Shown here one piece after another: positions 41,801-58,041 of a DNA stretch of 64,000 bases. This DNA is from Trogon surrucura. Taxonomy: Eukaryota; Chordata; Aves; Trogoniformes; Trogonidae. A program made the translations under genes and the position numbers. The stretch's first letter is position 1. Each line of letters begins with the position of its first letter. Below the pieces are notes generated by a model that had not been told where the DNA came from, did not search any database, and saw only the letters and a program-made list of their open reading frames with translations. The DNA lies in NCBI GenBank assembly GCA_020746105.1, contig CM036618.1, positions 93,304,122 through 93,368,121 of the forward strand, read 5' to 3'.

Positions 41801-44800
41801 GACCATTTTGAGCTGTTTATGTAAGCAGACAGGATGTTTCTGATTTATTATGTGTGTGGCTTAACTAAGCAGGCTTCTGTGGTGCAGCTGAGAATATTTC
41901 ACCGTACACAGAGTGAACTCAGGTTCTAGTTCCCAAGCAGCAGAGCTCTTCAAAAGATCCTCTTTTATGGGTCTGCAGTTTCCCTTTCCTGAGGTTTTCA
42001 CTGCAGTGGGGGCCATAGATGTGGCAACCGGTTTCACAGGCTAATTGTGCGTCTTTGGTGAAAGAGTATTTCATCAAAACATGCATGAAATCAAAGGTTT
42101 AGCTTAAAACTTTCTGAAGTTGCCCATTGTTTCCTGTGAGATGTGGTATGCCTATATTAAATTTGCAAAATGTGTGACTTTTTATTTGCCAGGTGACTTC
42201 TCCAGCACTTGGAATCCCAAGAGCAGGAGTTTCAGGGGGAAACTCCTGCTCTTGTCATGTATTGAGACCAGAAAGGTTCCTGTGAATGTACCACAGAATA
42301 ACATAATCAATCGTTTGTGTTTGTTTCCAGATTCCTGATCAGGCTCGTGTTGCTCCTTCATCTTCAGATCCTAAGTCCAAGTTCTTTGAGTTGATTCAGG
42401 TGAGACCTTATCCAGAAACTTGTTCTGAGTTCTTTCCTACAAATAGAACTTTTCTCCATAGGAATTGTTGAAGAAGCTAGTCCTGGATTATCATTTTACA
42501 TACAAGTTGCATTTACCTACCTGTTGATGTAAATTGCCTGTGTCTAAATTACCTTCTCCATACTTTGCTCTTTAGGGCACAGACATCGAGACCTTCAGTT
42601 ACAAACCCACTCCTCTGAATTCCACTACGCTGGAGAAGATTCGCCAAGTGTTAGATTACCGGTGCATGGTGTCTGGAAGTGAGCAGAAATTCCTCTTGGG
42701 GCTCGGAGTAAGTGCCGAGAACAGGCTGTGAGTTTTGCTGGTTCATGTCGGTGCTACTGTTCTGCCTTGCAGTTTCATCCCATTGTTTCTTGTCCTCAAA
42801 GGCCAGAAAGAATCCCCATCAGCAGTCCCTGAGACCGCTAGTTATGTTTCTTTCTCCTCACTTCTCTGCTTTTCACACTAATTAACCCTATTTTTGTAAT
42901 CACAGCCTACAGAGACCTGTAACTCTTGCTAGTGTCTCTAATTATCTTCACTGTCCTTTTAAAGGTGTTCTGTTTCTGGTTCTTTGTGCAGGTATTTAAA
43001 AGTCACTAGCAGATTAGAATCAATGTTTTTGTTCCTTTCCTGTAGAGCTTAAGGTTCTTCCTTACAACTTCTGACAAAAAAAACCCTGCCCGTGACAAAA
43101 AGATTGCCTGAGGGCTGTGCTACAGTTAGTCAGAGGTCTCTCCACCCCTGTCCTCATGAAGCTTTGGCTGAATCTGACTCTGCCTTCTACACGCAGAAAT
43201 CGCAGATCTACACCTGGGATGGTCGCCAGTCAGATCGCTGGACAAAGCTGGATTTGAAAACTGAGCTGCCACGAGATACCCTTCTCTCTGTGGAGATTGT
43301 TCATGAACTGAAGGGAGAGGTAGGAGGCTATTCTCTCCCTTGCCAAGTGGCTGCAGTATGTGATGAGCAGTTTGGCCTATTCTCTGTAAGATACTGCAGA
43401 ATAGATGTTCCATCTGTGCTAGGTGCAAGGTTTTTTTTGTATATGATCTTGAGAGAAACTATTTTGGATTCAGTTCCTTCTTTCTGTCCAGTGCTAGACA
43501 TATGAGCTTTTCACATTATTTTGAAAACACTTTGGGCCTGACATGCTGCTGCTGTTCTACACAGAGCAACAGATGACACTGCCAACATAACTTAATGTGT
43601 TCTGTGGCTCTTTGGGTACATAACTAATCAGTAGTGATTAGAGGCCTTGGGGAAAAGATTCTCCTGGTATATTCACAGCGTAAGGTGTTGCTGCCTGTAA
43701 GTTTGCCTGGCCTCTGACTCTTTAGATGAGGATGCTGTAGTGCACTGGGCTTTGCGCTGTGGTACTTGATAAGGCACAGTGAATAGCATTTTGTCAAAAA
43801 CGGCCTAGAAATCAAAGCTGAAATAGGAACAGTCTGAGTAGTAAGTCTCTGTATTGCCCTCCTTAGGGGAAAGCCCAGCGAAAAATCAGTGCCATCCACA
43901 TCCTTGATGTCTTGGTGCTGAATGGCAATGACGTTCGAAAGCAGCATTTCAACCAGAGGTATGTAGGATCTGGAGACGCTTCTTTCTGAACTGGGAGGGC
44001 AGGGTGAAAAAAATCTTGCTCAGTACCCGTTTGGCTACCTGTGGAGGCAGTCTGCATGTACTGAAGCATCTAATCAGATATTGTTACCTACCTGCTGTGC
44101 CAAAGATCTCGCTAAATTGCTGGATTCTCCTTCTGTTCTCATTCAGGATTCAGCTGGCGGAGAAGTTTGTCAAAGCTGTTTCTAAACCTAGCCGGCCAGA
44201 TATGAACCCCATCCGGTGAGTGGCAACTCTGTTCTTCAACCTGGCATGGTTTGGTTTTAGTCTGTCGGAGGATGAAGATAAGGAGCTGAAGGAGAATTAA
44301 ATTTCAAGCTGAAATTTAGTTCTGTTATGCTCAGTGGAAAGAGGCTAAAAGCCATCTAAATATCCAAGGTAAAGGTTGGTAGTGGAGAGGTTGTGTCCTC
44401 CTTTCACATATGAGACAGTCATGTTTTCATAATAGGTGTATTGGCTGGTGCTGATTTCAAATAAATGCTACAGTAGGTCTAGCACCCAGTTAGCGTAATC
44501 GTTGCAAAGACTTCTATGTCCTTGTCTGCTCTGATGGGTCAGCAGTGGTACAGAGATACTGTTAGTAGGTAAATGAAGTGCTGACCAGCATTTACGGTCT
44601 CCAAAAGGAGAAGGGTTTAGTTGCAGTCCCAAGAACGTTCCTGACAAGGGGCTTCAGCTTTGGTTGCTTCCTGACCTTTCAATTTCGCTCATTCTATTCA
44701 TATTCATATTTGATTCATTCCATTCATATTCTGTGGTGGAGTATGAGAGCAGCAGTGTGCTGGGTGTCACATAAGTGTTGTGGACAAAACAGCTTCTGTT

Positions 44801-47800
44801 TCAGGACCAGAAGTGCCATGATATTGTGAGAGAAGCTGGAGGAATGAAAAGATAATGTTCTCTTTGGTGGTTTAACAAAATATGAGTGGGATCTCAATTA
44901 AGCTCAAGACAAACAGACAGCTGCAATAACTGGAGGAGCTCGAAATATTGGTGAGGGCTGAAGATGAAGTAAGAAGGAGAGCTGTAGAAATGTGTCGGAG
45001 AGGGGTCTTTTGCTGCTCTTGTGAGAAGGGGTTCCAACTGTGCTCTTTGAAGCCTCATACTCATAGCAACGTGTGGGAGAAGGGTGGTTGGGGTGTCAGA
45101 TTGGAGGCGGTGCTTTTGAGATTTTCTGATTGTTTTTCTGTGTCTCAGAACAACAAAAGTAGAATGATGACTCCAAGTCATCTTTACTGATTTAGAAAAA
45201 ACCCCAGCCAACCAATGAAAAAAACACCCAACAAAAACCATCCAAAACCCCACATTCTTTTTACCTCAGGGTGGCTAACGAGTTCGTGGTGTACCTAAGG
45301 ATAAAAATGTTGAAGACCAGGCGGTTTAGTTTAACTTCGAGGCCAGAATGCTGGGATCAGAACCTTGGTGAATTTACCTTATGGGAAAATGCACCCGACT
45401 CTCATTGTTCTTCCTCTTCTGTATGCTCAGTCTGAGGTGAAAACACACAGATTCCTTAGGAGCAAGGATGCTGATATGCTGCTTACAGCAACCCAGCTGT
45501 GGGCATGCAGGGTCAGGTTTTCTCAAGCCAGGAGAAATAAGGCACTGGTGCATAGACTGAGGAGAAGGGTGAACCTCAGTCGTGCTTCACCACCTCGTGC
45601 AGTACAAAATGAACTGTTTAGATGCTCCTTGTAGCTGGGACAGAGGACAGTTTACCTTTTTTTTTTTTTTCTTAAATCACATTTTTGTCTTTTTTCTCCC
45701 CAGAGTGAAGGAAGTGTACAGACTGGAGGAAATGGAGAAGATTTTTGTGAGGTAAGTGACCAGCACAAATGAGACCTCAGGGCCCATTGAGGTTATCGGC
45801 CACCAATGCACAGGAACGGGAGAGATGTGTGGATCTGTGCTTGAAGAGTCCTGCAGAAAGAGCAGTTAGAGCTCGTGCAGATGGTGGCTGCTGTTTCTGA
45901 GATGCTGCTGACGTGGAGCATCACCTTGCTGAGTTCTAATGCCATGGGTGTGGCAAGCCAGTTTACAACAGTAGGCGTAGCATCGGTGCTTGAGTTTGGG
46001 TGCAGAAGTGTCAGTGGCTTCTCAGTGGCTTGAAAGATAAAAGTTCGTACCCAAAATGAGAATGCCATTTGGATTAAGTGTGGTACGTCACCACAGATCA
46101 TCCATTGCAACACTCGATTCGCTACCTGATCTAGACAGCTCTAGCTGGTTTCTCTAGCTGTGTGAGGGAGGCAAGAGACTGAATTCTACAGGATATGATT
46201 TTGTCCTGTCACGTGCAGTGCTATCAGTTTTCACTGTGACATTCTCGGGAGGGGTGTGCATGTGGCATGTTTTGTGCGAGAGGATGGTAAAGGAAGAAAC
46301 GGGGAGTCTCTGTCACTGTCTTCTCTCAACATTTAGGTTAGAGATGAAAATCATCAAGAGCTCAGGGGGAATACCCCGGCTGTCCTACACTGGCCGAGAT
46401 GACCGGCACTTTGTGCCAACAGGACTCTACATCGTACGGACTGTGAATGGTAGGAAGAGAGAGCCTCTGGTCTTATTTAACTTTTCTTTGCATCTTTAAG
46501 TAAAAAGTATTGACAAGGCTTGCTCCTGTTGTAACTTGTTAAAAAAAAAATAATTAATGGGAGTATTCCAATGGTTAGAGAGTAACCGTTTGCACCTACT
46601 GAGGGTAGCCTGGATTTGGATAAGGTTTAGGGTATCTGTATGATGCATTTTTCTGTTGCAGGTTGATTAGCTATGGGGTGGATAATTCCATTTATTTACA
46701 TGATGACTTTCTTTTTTAGTGAGATCACAATTTTTCATCAAGAAGATGTTTTCCAGAGTAATAGCGCATGGAAATACATATTTCGAATGTCAACTTTTAA
46801 ATGCAGGGAGAAGGGAGTTTCCTCAGTGGATACAGAACAGCTTGGGAAGCAGGTGGTCTTGGGTGAGGGAAGGAAAAAGGAGTAAGAGAAGGATCACAAT
46901 GATTTTTTTATAGATTCTTCCTCCCTGCTTGCACTATATGTGTATTTATACTATGGTATTTTCCCTTTTCCATTTTCTCTCTGACCCCCGTGACTCTTCC
47001 GCAAGATCCTTGGACAATGGCGTACAGCAAAAACTGCAGGAGGAAGTTCTTCTTCAACAAAATGACGAAGGAATCAACATACGAACTCCCTTCCGAATCC
47101 ATTGCACCCTTTCAGTGAGTACAAGCCAGAGCTGAGGCTATGGAAGGATAACTGGCTGTGGGAGCAGACGTGTGTGTGTCTGGGTCCCTGGGAGGGAGTT
47201 CAGGTGTTCTATGCTATGTTCTTGTAGTCGTTGGCAGTGCAAGCGCAGTCTGGTTGCCAGCAGGATGTGCTGCAGAAGCTGGCACCTTCTCAGACTCTCA
47301 GGAAACCGGTGATCTGGATTTGTGGATTTTGCAGTTAATTGCCATGGATAACATACATCTCACAACTTTGCTCCACTGTCTGCAGCTGAGTACAAGTTAC
47401 TGAACCTGCCTGCACACAGGGAAATGGAAGTGGAGCCCAGCAACTGTTATTTACTGCATCTCTATATTTTAAGATGCTTGGCTGTAAGTTGCTAATGTAA
47501 AAGCGAATCCCAGTTCATTTAGGCCAGGCTCTGGAGTACACTGTAGGTAGCTGAGAGCTGCTTAAAGAGAGGGTGAGATACAAAAGCAGCAGCTTCTTGG
47601 GAAAGAACAGAGTGGCTTGTCATTGGACAGTAATGAACATGGTGACTGCTGAACCCTATCCGTGTCTGTTTAGTACTAGGCTAAGGCCATCTCTTAAGTA
47701 CTGCAAATTCTGCATCTGTGTGACACCTCAGGGCGTGTGGGTGGACGTGTTCTGCACACCCTGCCCTCAGGTAGTCTCAAGATGTCCTTCCACCACCACT

Positions 47801-49030
47801 ACCCAGAACTGTGCTGCTGACAGAGAGCTTCATATCAAGTAGCGCTCCTGATATTCTCACTTTGAATCTCCTTACCTGCCTTACAGCAGTGCTCTTAAGA
47901 ATCCTTAAGCTTTCCTTAACCAGCTAAATGGAAGAATGGGCTTAAAAAGCAGAGGCACATGATGCTTTTTCCCCTGTGTCAGTATGGAGTTAGTTCTATC
48001 TGTGTATTCTGAAGTAGGCCAGCATGAATGTGCAGGAATGGCTGAGGAGGTAGAGGGAGCGCTTCTGTGGGACTCCAGGAGGGATGTGTTGTGGCTAGTG
48101 AGTACTAATGTGTCTGTAATTAGCCACTGACGTGCGCTCTTGTCGCTGTGCTAGTACTGCTTTGTTAGAACAGTAGCACTAAATAAGCTATGAATATTAA
48201 GTGTCAGTAATTGTGCAAAACTAAAGGCTGCTGTGTCGGTAGTAATTAGCAGCTCTGTTTTCATTATGGCTGGGACTGTGTTGATGCAGCGAGGGAGGGC
48301 TGTGCTTGATGCATGGAGTGAGAGGTGGCGTTGTAGGACCAGAACTCTCAGCAGCCAAATGGAGCTCGGTTATTTCTTACCGGGGGGAAGAGGGGATAAT
48401 CCTAGCTGCTTTTGTACAGCGTGGAGTGCCGTTCTTTTGCAGAGCTCCGTAGGACAGCTGTTACTGATTATAGTAGGTTTGTGGTGAGTGATTAGATTGC
48501 TGCTGCTGGCAGACTTTGTAAATTCTTCATTAAGGCCTTTCCATTGCCTGCAATGACAGTTTCATCCTCTCAAAAACTTGCGGGGAGGTAGGTTTTTTGC
48601 TAATGACCTGTCTCCTTTCAGCAAAAACTGAACTGAATCTTGAATGAAGCTAGAATTAAGAAGTTTGTTTCCATGGAAATCTCTTAGGCCTGGAAGTTGC
48701 TGTACCTTAAACGCTGTGGAGTTTGCAAGCTGAATGAATACCCTGGTCTTTTCCTAAGGCACCCCTTAGATAGAATATCTCTGTGTGGCTCCCATTGCAA
48801 GGGCAGCTGTCTCTGTAGTGCACTTTGTGTCTAGAATGACAGTGTTTTCCTTCCCCCTCCCCTGCTGAACTAATCTTGCTTTCCTTTCTTCCCACAGCAT
48901 CTGCCATTACAGCCGTCTCTTCTGGGAGTGGGGGGAAGGTGTCAAAGTGCACGACACTCAGAAAAGGCAAGATCCAGAGAAGCTATCAAAGGAGGATGTC
49001 TTGTCTTTCATTCAAGCACACTACCCCTAA
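26858..49030 (+). CDS. CMTR1: Cap-specific mRNA (nucleoside-2'-O-)-methyltransferase 1, complete coding region (23 coding exons)
   Basis: CMTR1 (FTSJD2) methylates the ribose 2'-OH of the first transcribed nucleotide, turning cap-0 into cap-1 in the nucleus; the mark helps RIG-I and IFIT proteins tell self RNA from foreign RNA. Exons: 26858-26987, 28422-28564, 30878-31036, 33013-33105, 33832-33903, 34552-34646, 34751-34823, 35014-35212, 37673-37791, 38043-38139, 39326-39458, 40011-40190, 40600-40656, 41617-41674, 42331-42399, 42576-42707, 43197-43319, 43867-43958, 44147-44215, 45704-45751, 46337-46449, 47006-47114, 48898-49030. This gives 831 codons (human 835), all in phase. Seen: a basic nuclear-localisation run near residues 14-19; a G-patch (about 92-135, with [15 protein letters not shown]); an RrmJ-type methyltransferase with the SAM motif [12 protein letters not shown] (271-282) and catalytic Lys235, Asp360 and Lys400 (human 239, 364, 404); an inactive guanylyltransferase-like region; and a WW domain (about 752-785). 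The ATG has A at -3. A non-coding exon probably precedes it. Confidence 0.97.
31757..32315 (-). mobile_element. CR1 LINE 3' end with readable C-terminal ORF2 fragment
   Basis: Same subfamily as the copy at 14285-14846. The tail 'cacagaatcacagaatg' starts the element, and an open minus-strand frame (31837-32343) encodes the same ORF2 end. It lies in CMTR1, in the intron between coding exons 3 and 4, antisense. Its 5' break falls at the same consensus point as the other copy. Confidence 0.95.
32636..32663 (+). repeat. (TTTTG)n simple repeat
   Basis: Three TTTTG units flanked by T runs in the CMTR1 intron between coding exons 3 and 4. It ends in TTTCAG, but no coding exon follows. Confidence 0.8.
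33185..33770 (-). mobile_element. Old, diverged CR1 LINE fragment
   Basis: Degraded but ordered matches: 'gaataacctaggctggagg', 'ctccaaggatggcagtttcacagcc', 'gtattccacacgtggtctca' and the more 5' block 'ctaatgcagcctagtatgtggttggcagcctttg'. Minus orientation. It lies in the CMTR1 intron between coding exons 4 and 5. Confidence 0.75.
35445..36070 (+). mobile_element. MIR/CORE-SINE-like remnant interrupted by CR1
   Basis: The left part (35445-35550) shows 'gcgcttatctgaaa...' followed by a diverged 'gatgaggaaactgaggcacagag' region. The right part (35972-36070) continues with 'gtgacttgcccaaaggtctga', 'agcagagccagagatagaaacc' and 'ctgactgccagt'. These follow the order of the MIR consensus. Few such elements survive in bird genomes. 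Call by eye; the left half is the weaker part. Confidence 0.6.
35551..35971 (-). mobile_element. CR1 LINE 3' end inserted into an older SINE
   Basis: Starts 'ccatagaatcatggaatgatttgggttgg' and runs to 'gtaggggaggtccagccc'. Minus orientation. It is flanked by TGACTT on both sides (35545-35550 and 35972-35977) and splits a MIR-like element. It lies in the CMTR1 intron between coding exons 8 and 9. Confidence 0.92.
39302..39320 (+). repeat. Pure T tract at a CMTR1 splice acceptor
   Basis: Nineteen uninterrupted T residues lie directly before CCTAG, the acceptor of the exon at 39326. It acts as an extreme polypyrimidine tract for that exon. Confidence 0.9.
42218..42254. repeat. Perfect inverted repeat, 16-bp arms with 5-base loop
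   Basis: Left arm CAAGAGCAGGAGTTTC (42218-42233), loop AGGGG, right arm GAAACTCCTGCTCTTG (42239-42254). All 16 positions pair. It lies in the CMTR1 intron between coding exons 14 and 15 (41675-42330), 76 bases before the acceptor of the 42331 exon. In the transcript it would form a very stable stem-loop. Confidence 0.95.
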
Positions 49031-52000
49031 CCCTGCTCTCCTGAGGGGTGCAGGAGGGGCTGAGCCCAGCTTGGATTCTTCAGGGACTGATGAGACTGGG
49101 GAGGCTCCACAACTATCCTGGTCTTCTCCAGAGCTGATTACCTGGAGGTGACTGAACCAGGGGGTGGTATGCAGAAGGCACAGGACGAGGCTCTACCCTG
49201 GCTGTGTATATAAGAGTATGGCCCAGGTAGTGCCTGCTGCTGGAGTACCCGTGGTGACTCCTGGAGCCAAGGCCTGACACCCTTTTGTCCTGACCTAATG
49301 CATGTACAAGGCCAAGGGGCTGGCAGCTTTCTTTGCTCCTGTTCAGTTCAGCGAGGTTGGTGGAGCTCTGTGTGCGCCAGAACTCTCCAGGCTTGTGCTT
49401 CCCCGGCAGTGGGGGAAGGACCAGAGATGTCTTGGTGGCAGAGCTGGGGAACGGCACATTGAAGCAGCCCTGCATCGTTCCTGGCAGCGCTCTGTCTCCC
49501 CAGCCTTGTCTAAGGCCCACGTTGCCCAGTGGAAGATGTTAATTCATTGGGGAATGCTAGCTTTGGGACACAAGGAGTATTCTTGTTTGTGCCTCCCAAC
49601 ACTTCTGCGTATCAAGGCACTTGACTGCCCCTGGCAATTCTGATGTGATGGCATCCTCTGGGACAGAGGCCAACGCAGGTGATGAGAGGAGTTCCTGGCA
49701 CAGATTTGATGTGCTCAGTGTGCCAGGGATTTCTCTAGAAGCTCCTTTGACCAGGATTTCCCCTTTCCAGCTCAGTGAGTGACCCTGAGCCAGCAGCCTG
49801 GGGTTAATTTGTGAACGTGTCTACACCTCATGGTACTTCTGAGACCAAGTAGATTCTTGGTCCTCAACACTAATACCCAAATCTTCAGGGAGGAAAGCAG
49901 ATATGGGAGGTCTTTGGAGAAAATGATGGGAATATCTGACTTAGTTCAAAAAAACCCAACTGTCAAGGCTTCAGTGAAGAGAGATCTTGACTTTGACCAT
50001 GTTGGTTAATCGGAAAAAGTCCTGCCTACTGGAAAGGTGACCAGACTTTCCTTTTTAAGTGTCTGAGTGGGCTTTGAAACCATCCATGTCTCATCTGGCC
50101 CTGGAACTGCATCTGGGGTGAAGGCACAGAGCTGTGAAACTCACAGCATAATATCTGTGTGTCAGCAGACTTCTCTGTGCACTTCTGTGCTGGTCTCAAA
50201 GTAGTCTTCTCTTGCATGTATTCTTTTTGATTCTGGCTCCCATGGCACTTTTGCCAGGTCTTCCACATAAATCAGAAGATAGCACACAGTTGACTGCTTT
50301 TGGTCAAGCAGCAAAATTGCCCTTTGGTTGTTCTTGGTGTGTTTTTAAACACAGATTGGCAGTAGGGTGGAAACTGATCTAGGGGCTGTCTGAACTGTGC
50401 CTTAAAGAAAGCTATAGTTCTCCTAAAATCTATAGTTGTTTAGATTCTTGTTTCTTTCTCTCCACACCCATATCTATGATATGAACAGGCTTTATGTAGC
50501 AAGACATGGAAATTTTTACTTGTAGGTGTGTAGGTCCACCCCACCTGAAGAAGCCAGAAGAAGGATGGTATGTTGAAGTCCCACTTCCACACTCTAATGT
50601 CCAGCATTCTGTGTAGGTTTTGTGCTTGCTCTCAGCAGGCAGTTGAACATCACCCTACAAGTAGGTTGTGCTCTCTGTGCTCGGAGCACGTCCATGTCTT
50701 CACAAGCAAACTGTCTACACATAACCATGTATAAACTCTCTACAATTTGGGATAAATTAACAGCTGCAGCTCCTTGCATGGGAGAAAACTATGCGCAGGC
50801 TTGATCACTGCAGAACCCCACCCATGGCTACAGGAGCAGCACAGAAGTTGGCATGGTCTGGTGGTCCATGGAAGCTGGAGGAGACAAAGCTTGGGAGTGA
50901 ATGGCAGGTTGGCTTACAAACAGGTCACCCTGAACATTGGGTAGGGGAGCTATTCTGTTTCTTCTCAAGTGCTGGACAAAAGTGAAGTGGGTCAAAGCTG
51001 CTTTTTCCACATGGGCGATTATTAGTTCCCAGACACGGGTGTACCCAAGCAGCTGAGGGACTGCATGTGGTTAACACATCCTCGTGCTAATCGGTAGACC
51101 CTCTCTGCTCTCAAGCGTCAGTACAAGATGTATGAAAGAAATGGCAGCCCTTCCCCCACAAAGAACAAGAGACCCATCACTGGCAACTTTATTGTTGGCA
51201 AAGCCACTTCCATGAGGCATGAAGAGGAATTCTTCCCCGTGGGCAATAAAGAACCTCCCAATTGTGCGGTTTCCAGGCCTGTGCACAGTTGGCTTTTTAA
51301 ACCAACCAGTAATTCGAGTTCTAGTGCTTCTTTGGCCTGCCTTGAGGCTGTTGCAGTGCCAGCGAAGCACGCTGCTCCCTTTGCCAAGTGTTGTGTCCTC
51401 CGCTCAGCGCTTTGGTCTTGTGCAGGGTGGCAGAGAGAAGGATGACTGGGAAGTATACCAGGGTGTGAGTATAGGCCTCTCAGGGTATAAAACCAACTGC
51501 TTAGCCTGCAGGGTAGCTTTTATGAACAGGTAGTTTCTGTTTACCCAGTTGCCTCCAGCTCCTCCTGATTTGAATTGGCTTTTAATTGTATTTCTGATGC
51601 ACTGAACTTTGATTTTGAATCCCCCCCTTCAAGAAGGGCCAGCATGAGCCACCATGCAACTTGCTTCCGTGCTGCAGGATAAATACAGAGGGGTTATTCT
51701 GGGAAGGGGGGTGAGGAAGGTCTTGATGAAGGGAATGTTTATGTACATTAATTGCACAACATATTGTTGCTAGGCTGTGTATCATTTTGTGTTGACTTCC
51801 CTGCTTTTGTTGTCTCTATTACCAATACAGCCCCTTTAGTTCACAACAGCGCTTGTTTATTTTCCACAAGATTCTGGCCAGTAGCGTGTGTCAGTATGGA
51901 GATGGAGAAATATCTTGCACAGTTCAATTCTAAAGGCAATCCCCTTTTAAAGGCTTCTCTGGCAAGCCAGAGCACTCTGAGGGCTACCTGGTGGATATTA

Positions 52001-52225
52001 CTGAATCGGAATGAGAGGGGACTACAGGTGACAGTCTCCAGCACTCCTCTGCAGGCAGTTTTCTTGCTCAAGGTAGATTCCAGGCCTCAACAAACCAGTA
52101 ACTCAGTGGTGAGACCTCGCTGACAGGATGTTAAGCGCCTCTGCCAGTCTAAACTTACTGTGGTGTGACATGCACCAGCGGAGAGATGGCAGGATGAGAA
52201 TAATAAAGAAATGGCTGAGAAGCAT
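49031..52225 (+). other. CMTR1 3' UTR (probable)
   Basis: Plus-strand sequence after the CMTR1 stop. No gene, RNA or clear repeat is visible. Canonical AATAAA occurs at 51245-51250 and at 52202-52207, so the UTR may be about 2.2 or 3.2 kb. Both are inference without transcript data. Short open frames here have no recognisable domains. Confidence 0.45.
52202..52207 (+). terminator. Candidate distal CMTR1 poly(A) signal AATAAA
   Basis: AATAAA on the plus strand lies about 60 bases before the CCDC167 poly(A) signal on the opposite strand. An alternative proximal signal is at 51245-51250. Confidence 0.4.
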
Positions 52226-52254
52226 TTTCCAAAACAGGAAAAAAAAAGGAAGTT

Positions 52255-53013
52255 AAAAGGTCAAATTATTTTATTTAATGCCCTGTGAAGACACCTCTGT
52301 ACCTGGAAGCTGACAGTAAATTCTCTTCTGCAAGTGTTGATTCTCAAGAGGCACAAATGGCTACCAAGCTCTGATGCACTGGAGAGGTAGGTAAATCTTC
52401 TCAAAGCCCAAGCACACAGATCTCAAGTTGGATGTTCCCTGCTTCCAGAAAAAGAGATACCTACCTCCACTCTGGTTTTGTGGAGGTAGGACTCCTTTGG
52501 TCCTGTAAGTCAGTGTGGAGGAAAATATCTTTGTTCAGCTCAGCTCTGGGGACAGGTGGAGTCTTTAGGTCAATACCCAAGTCACCCTTTGATTTAAAGA
52601 GCTTGGTTGTCCCTTCAATTTAGAGCTGAGTCACAGGAACCAAGATGGTGGCAAGCGTTCTGACCGGGCTGGGCAGAGAGCACTCGTCTGCAACCACAGA
52701 GGTCCTTTTCAAAAGGGAGAATGTCTTGCCTTCCTGCATCAGGCTGGCTGGTCTTAATTTTTTGGGTGAGACAGCAGCTCAAGCTCTGCTTGACTCTATT
52801 TCCAGTCACAAATGCACTGTGATTTCTGGTTTGTCTCCTGTCCCCCTCAATTCTCGGGAGAAAAAGCTTCCCTACAACAAGGCTTGGAGAGGATAAACAA
52901 GAACAGCAATTTGAAATGCTGCTCCTTGCCCTTCGGGGAGGCACAATGGTGAGAGGAGGAAGAATTCCTTCCAGGAGAGTCATTTGGTCAGCAGGGAGAA
53001 TTCTTGAGTGCAA
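52255..53013 (-). other. CCDC167 3' UTR (probable)
   Basis: This is non-coding sequence between the CCDC167 stop and its only canonical minus-strand AATAAA. No repeat is recognised in it. Open frames on both strands here are short and lack family features. Confidence 0.5.
52270..52275 (-). terminator. Candidate CCDC167 poly(A) signal (AATAAA on minus strand)
   Basis: TTTATT on the plus strand reads AATAAA on the minus strand. It lies 739 bases beyond the CCDC167 stop codon (53014), a reasonable 3' UTR length. The minus-strand 3' UTR would be about 52255-53013. Confidence 0.5.

Positions 53014-58041
<5,028 letters not shown>

Noticed and set aside
43092-43505. 137-codon plus-strand open frame
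   Set aside because: Its centre is the real CMTR1 exon 43197-43319; both ends are intron read-through.
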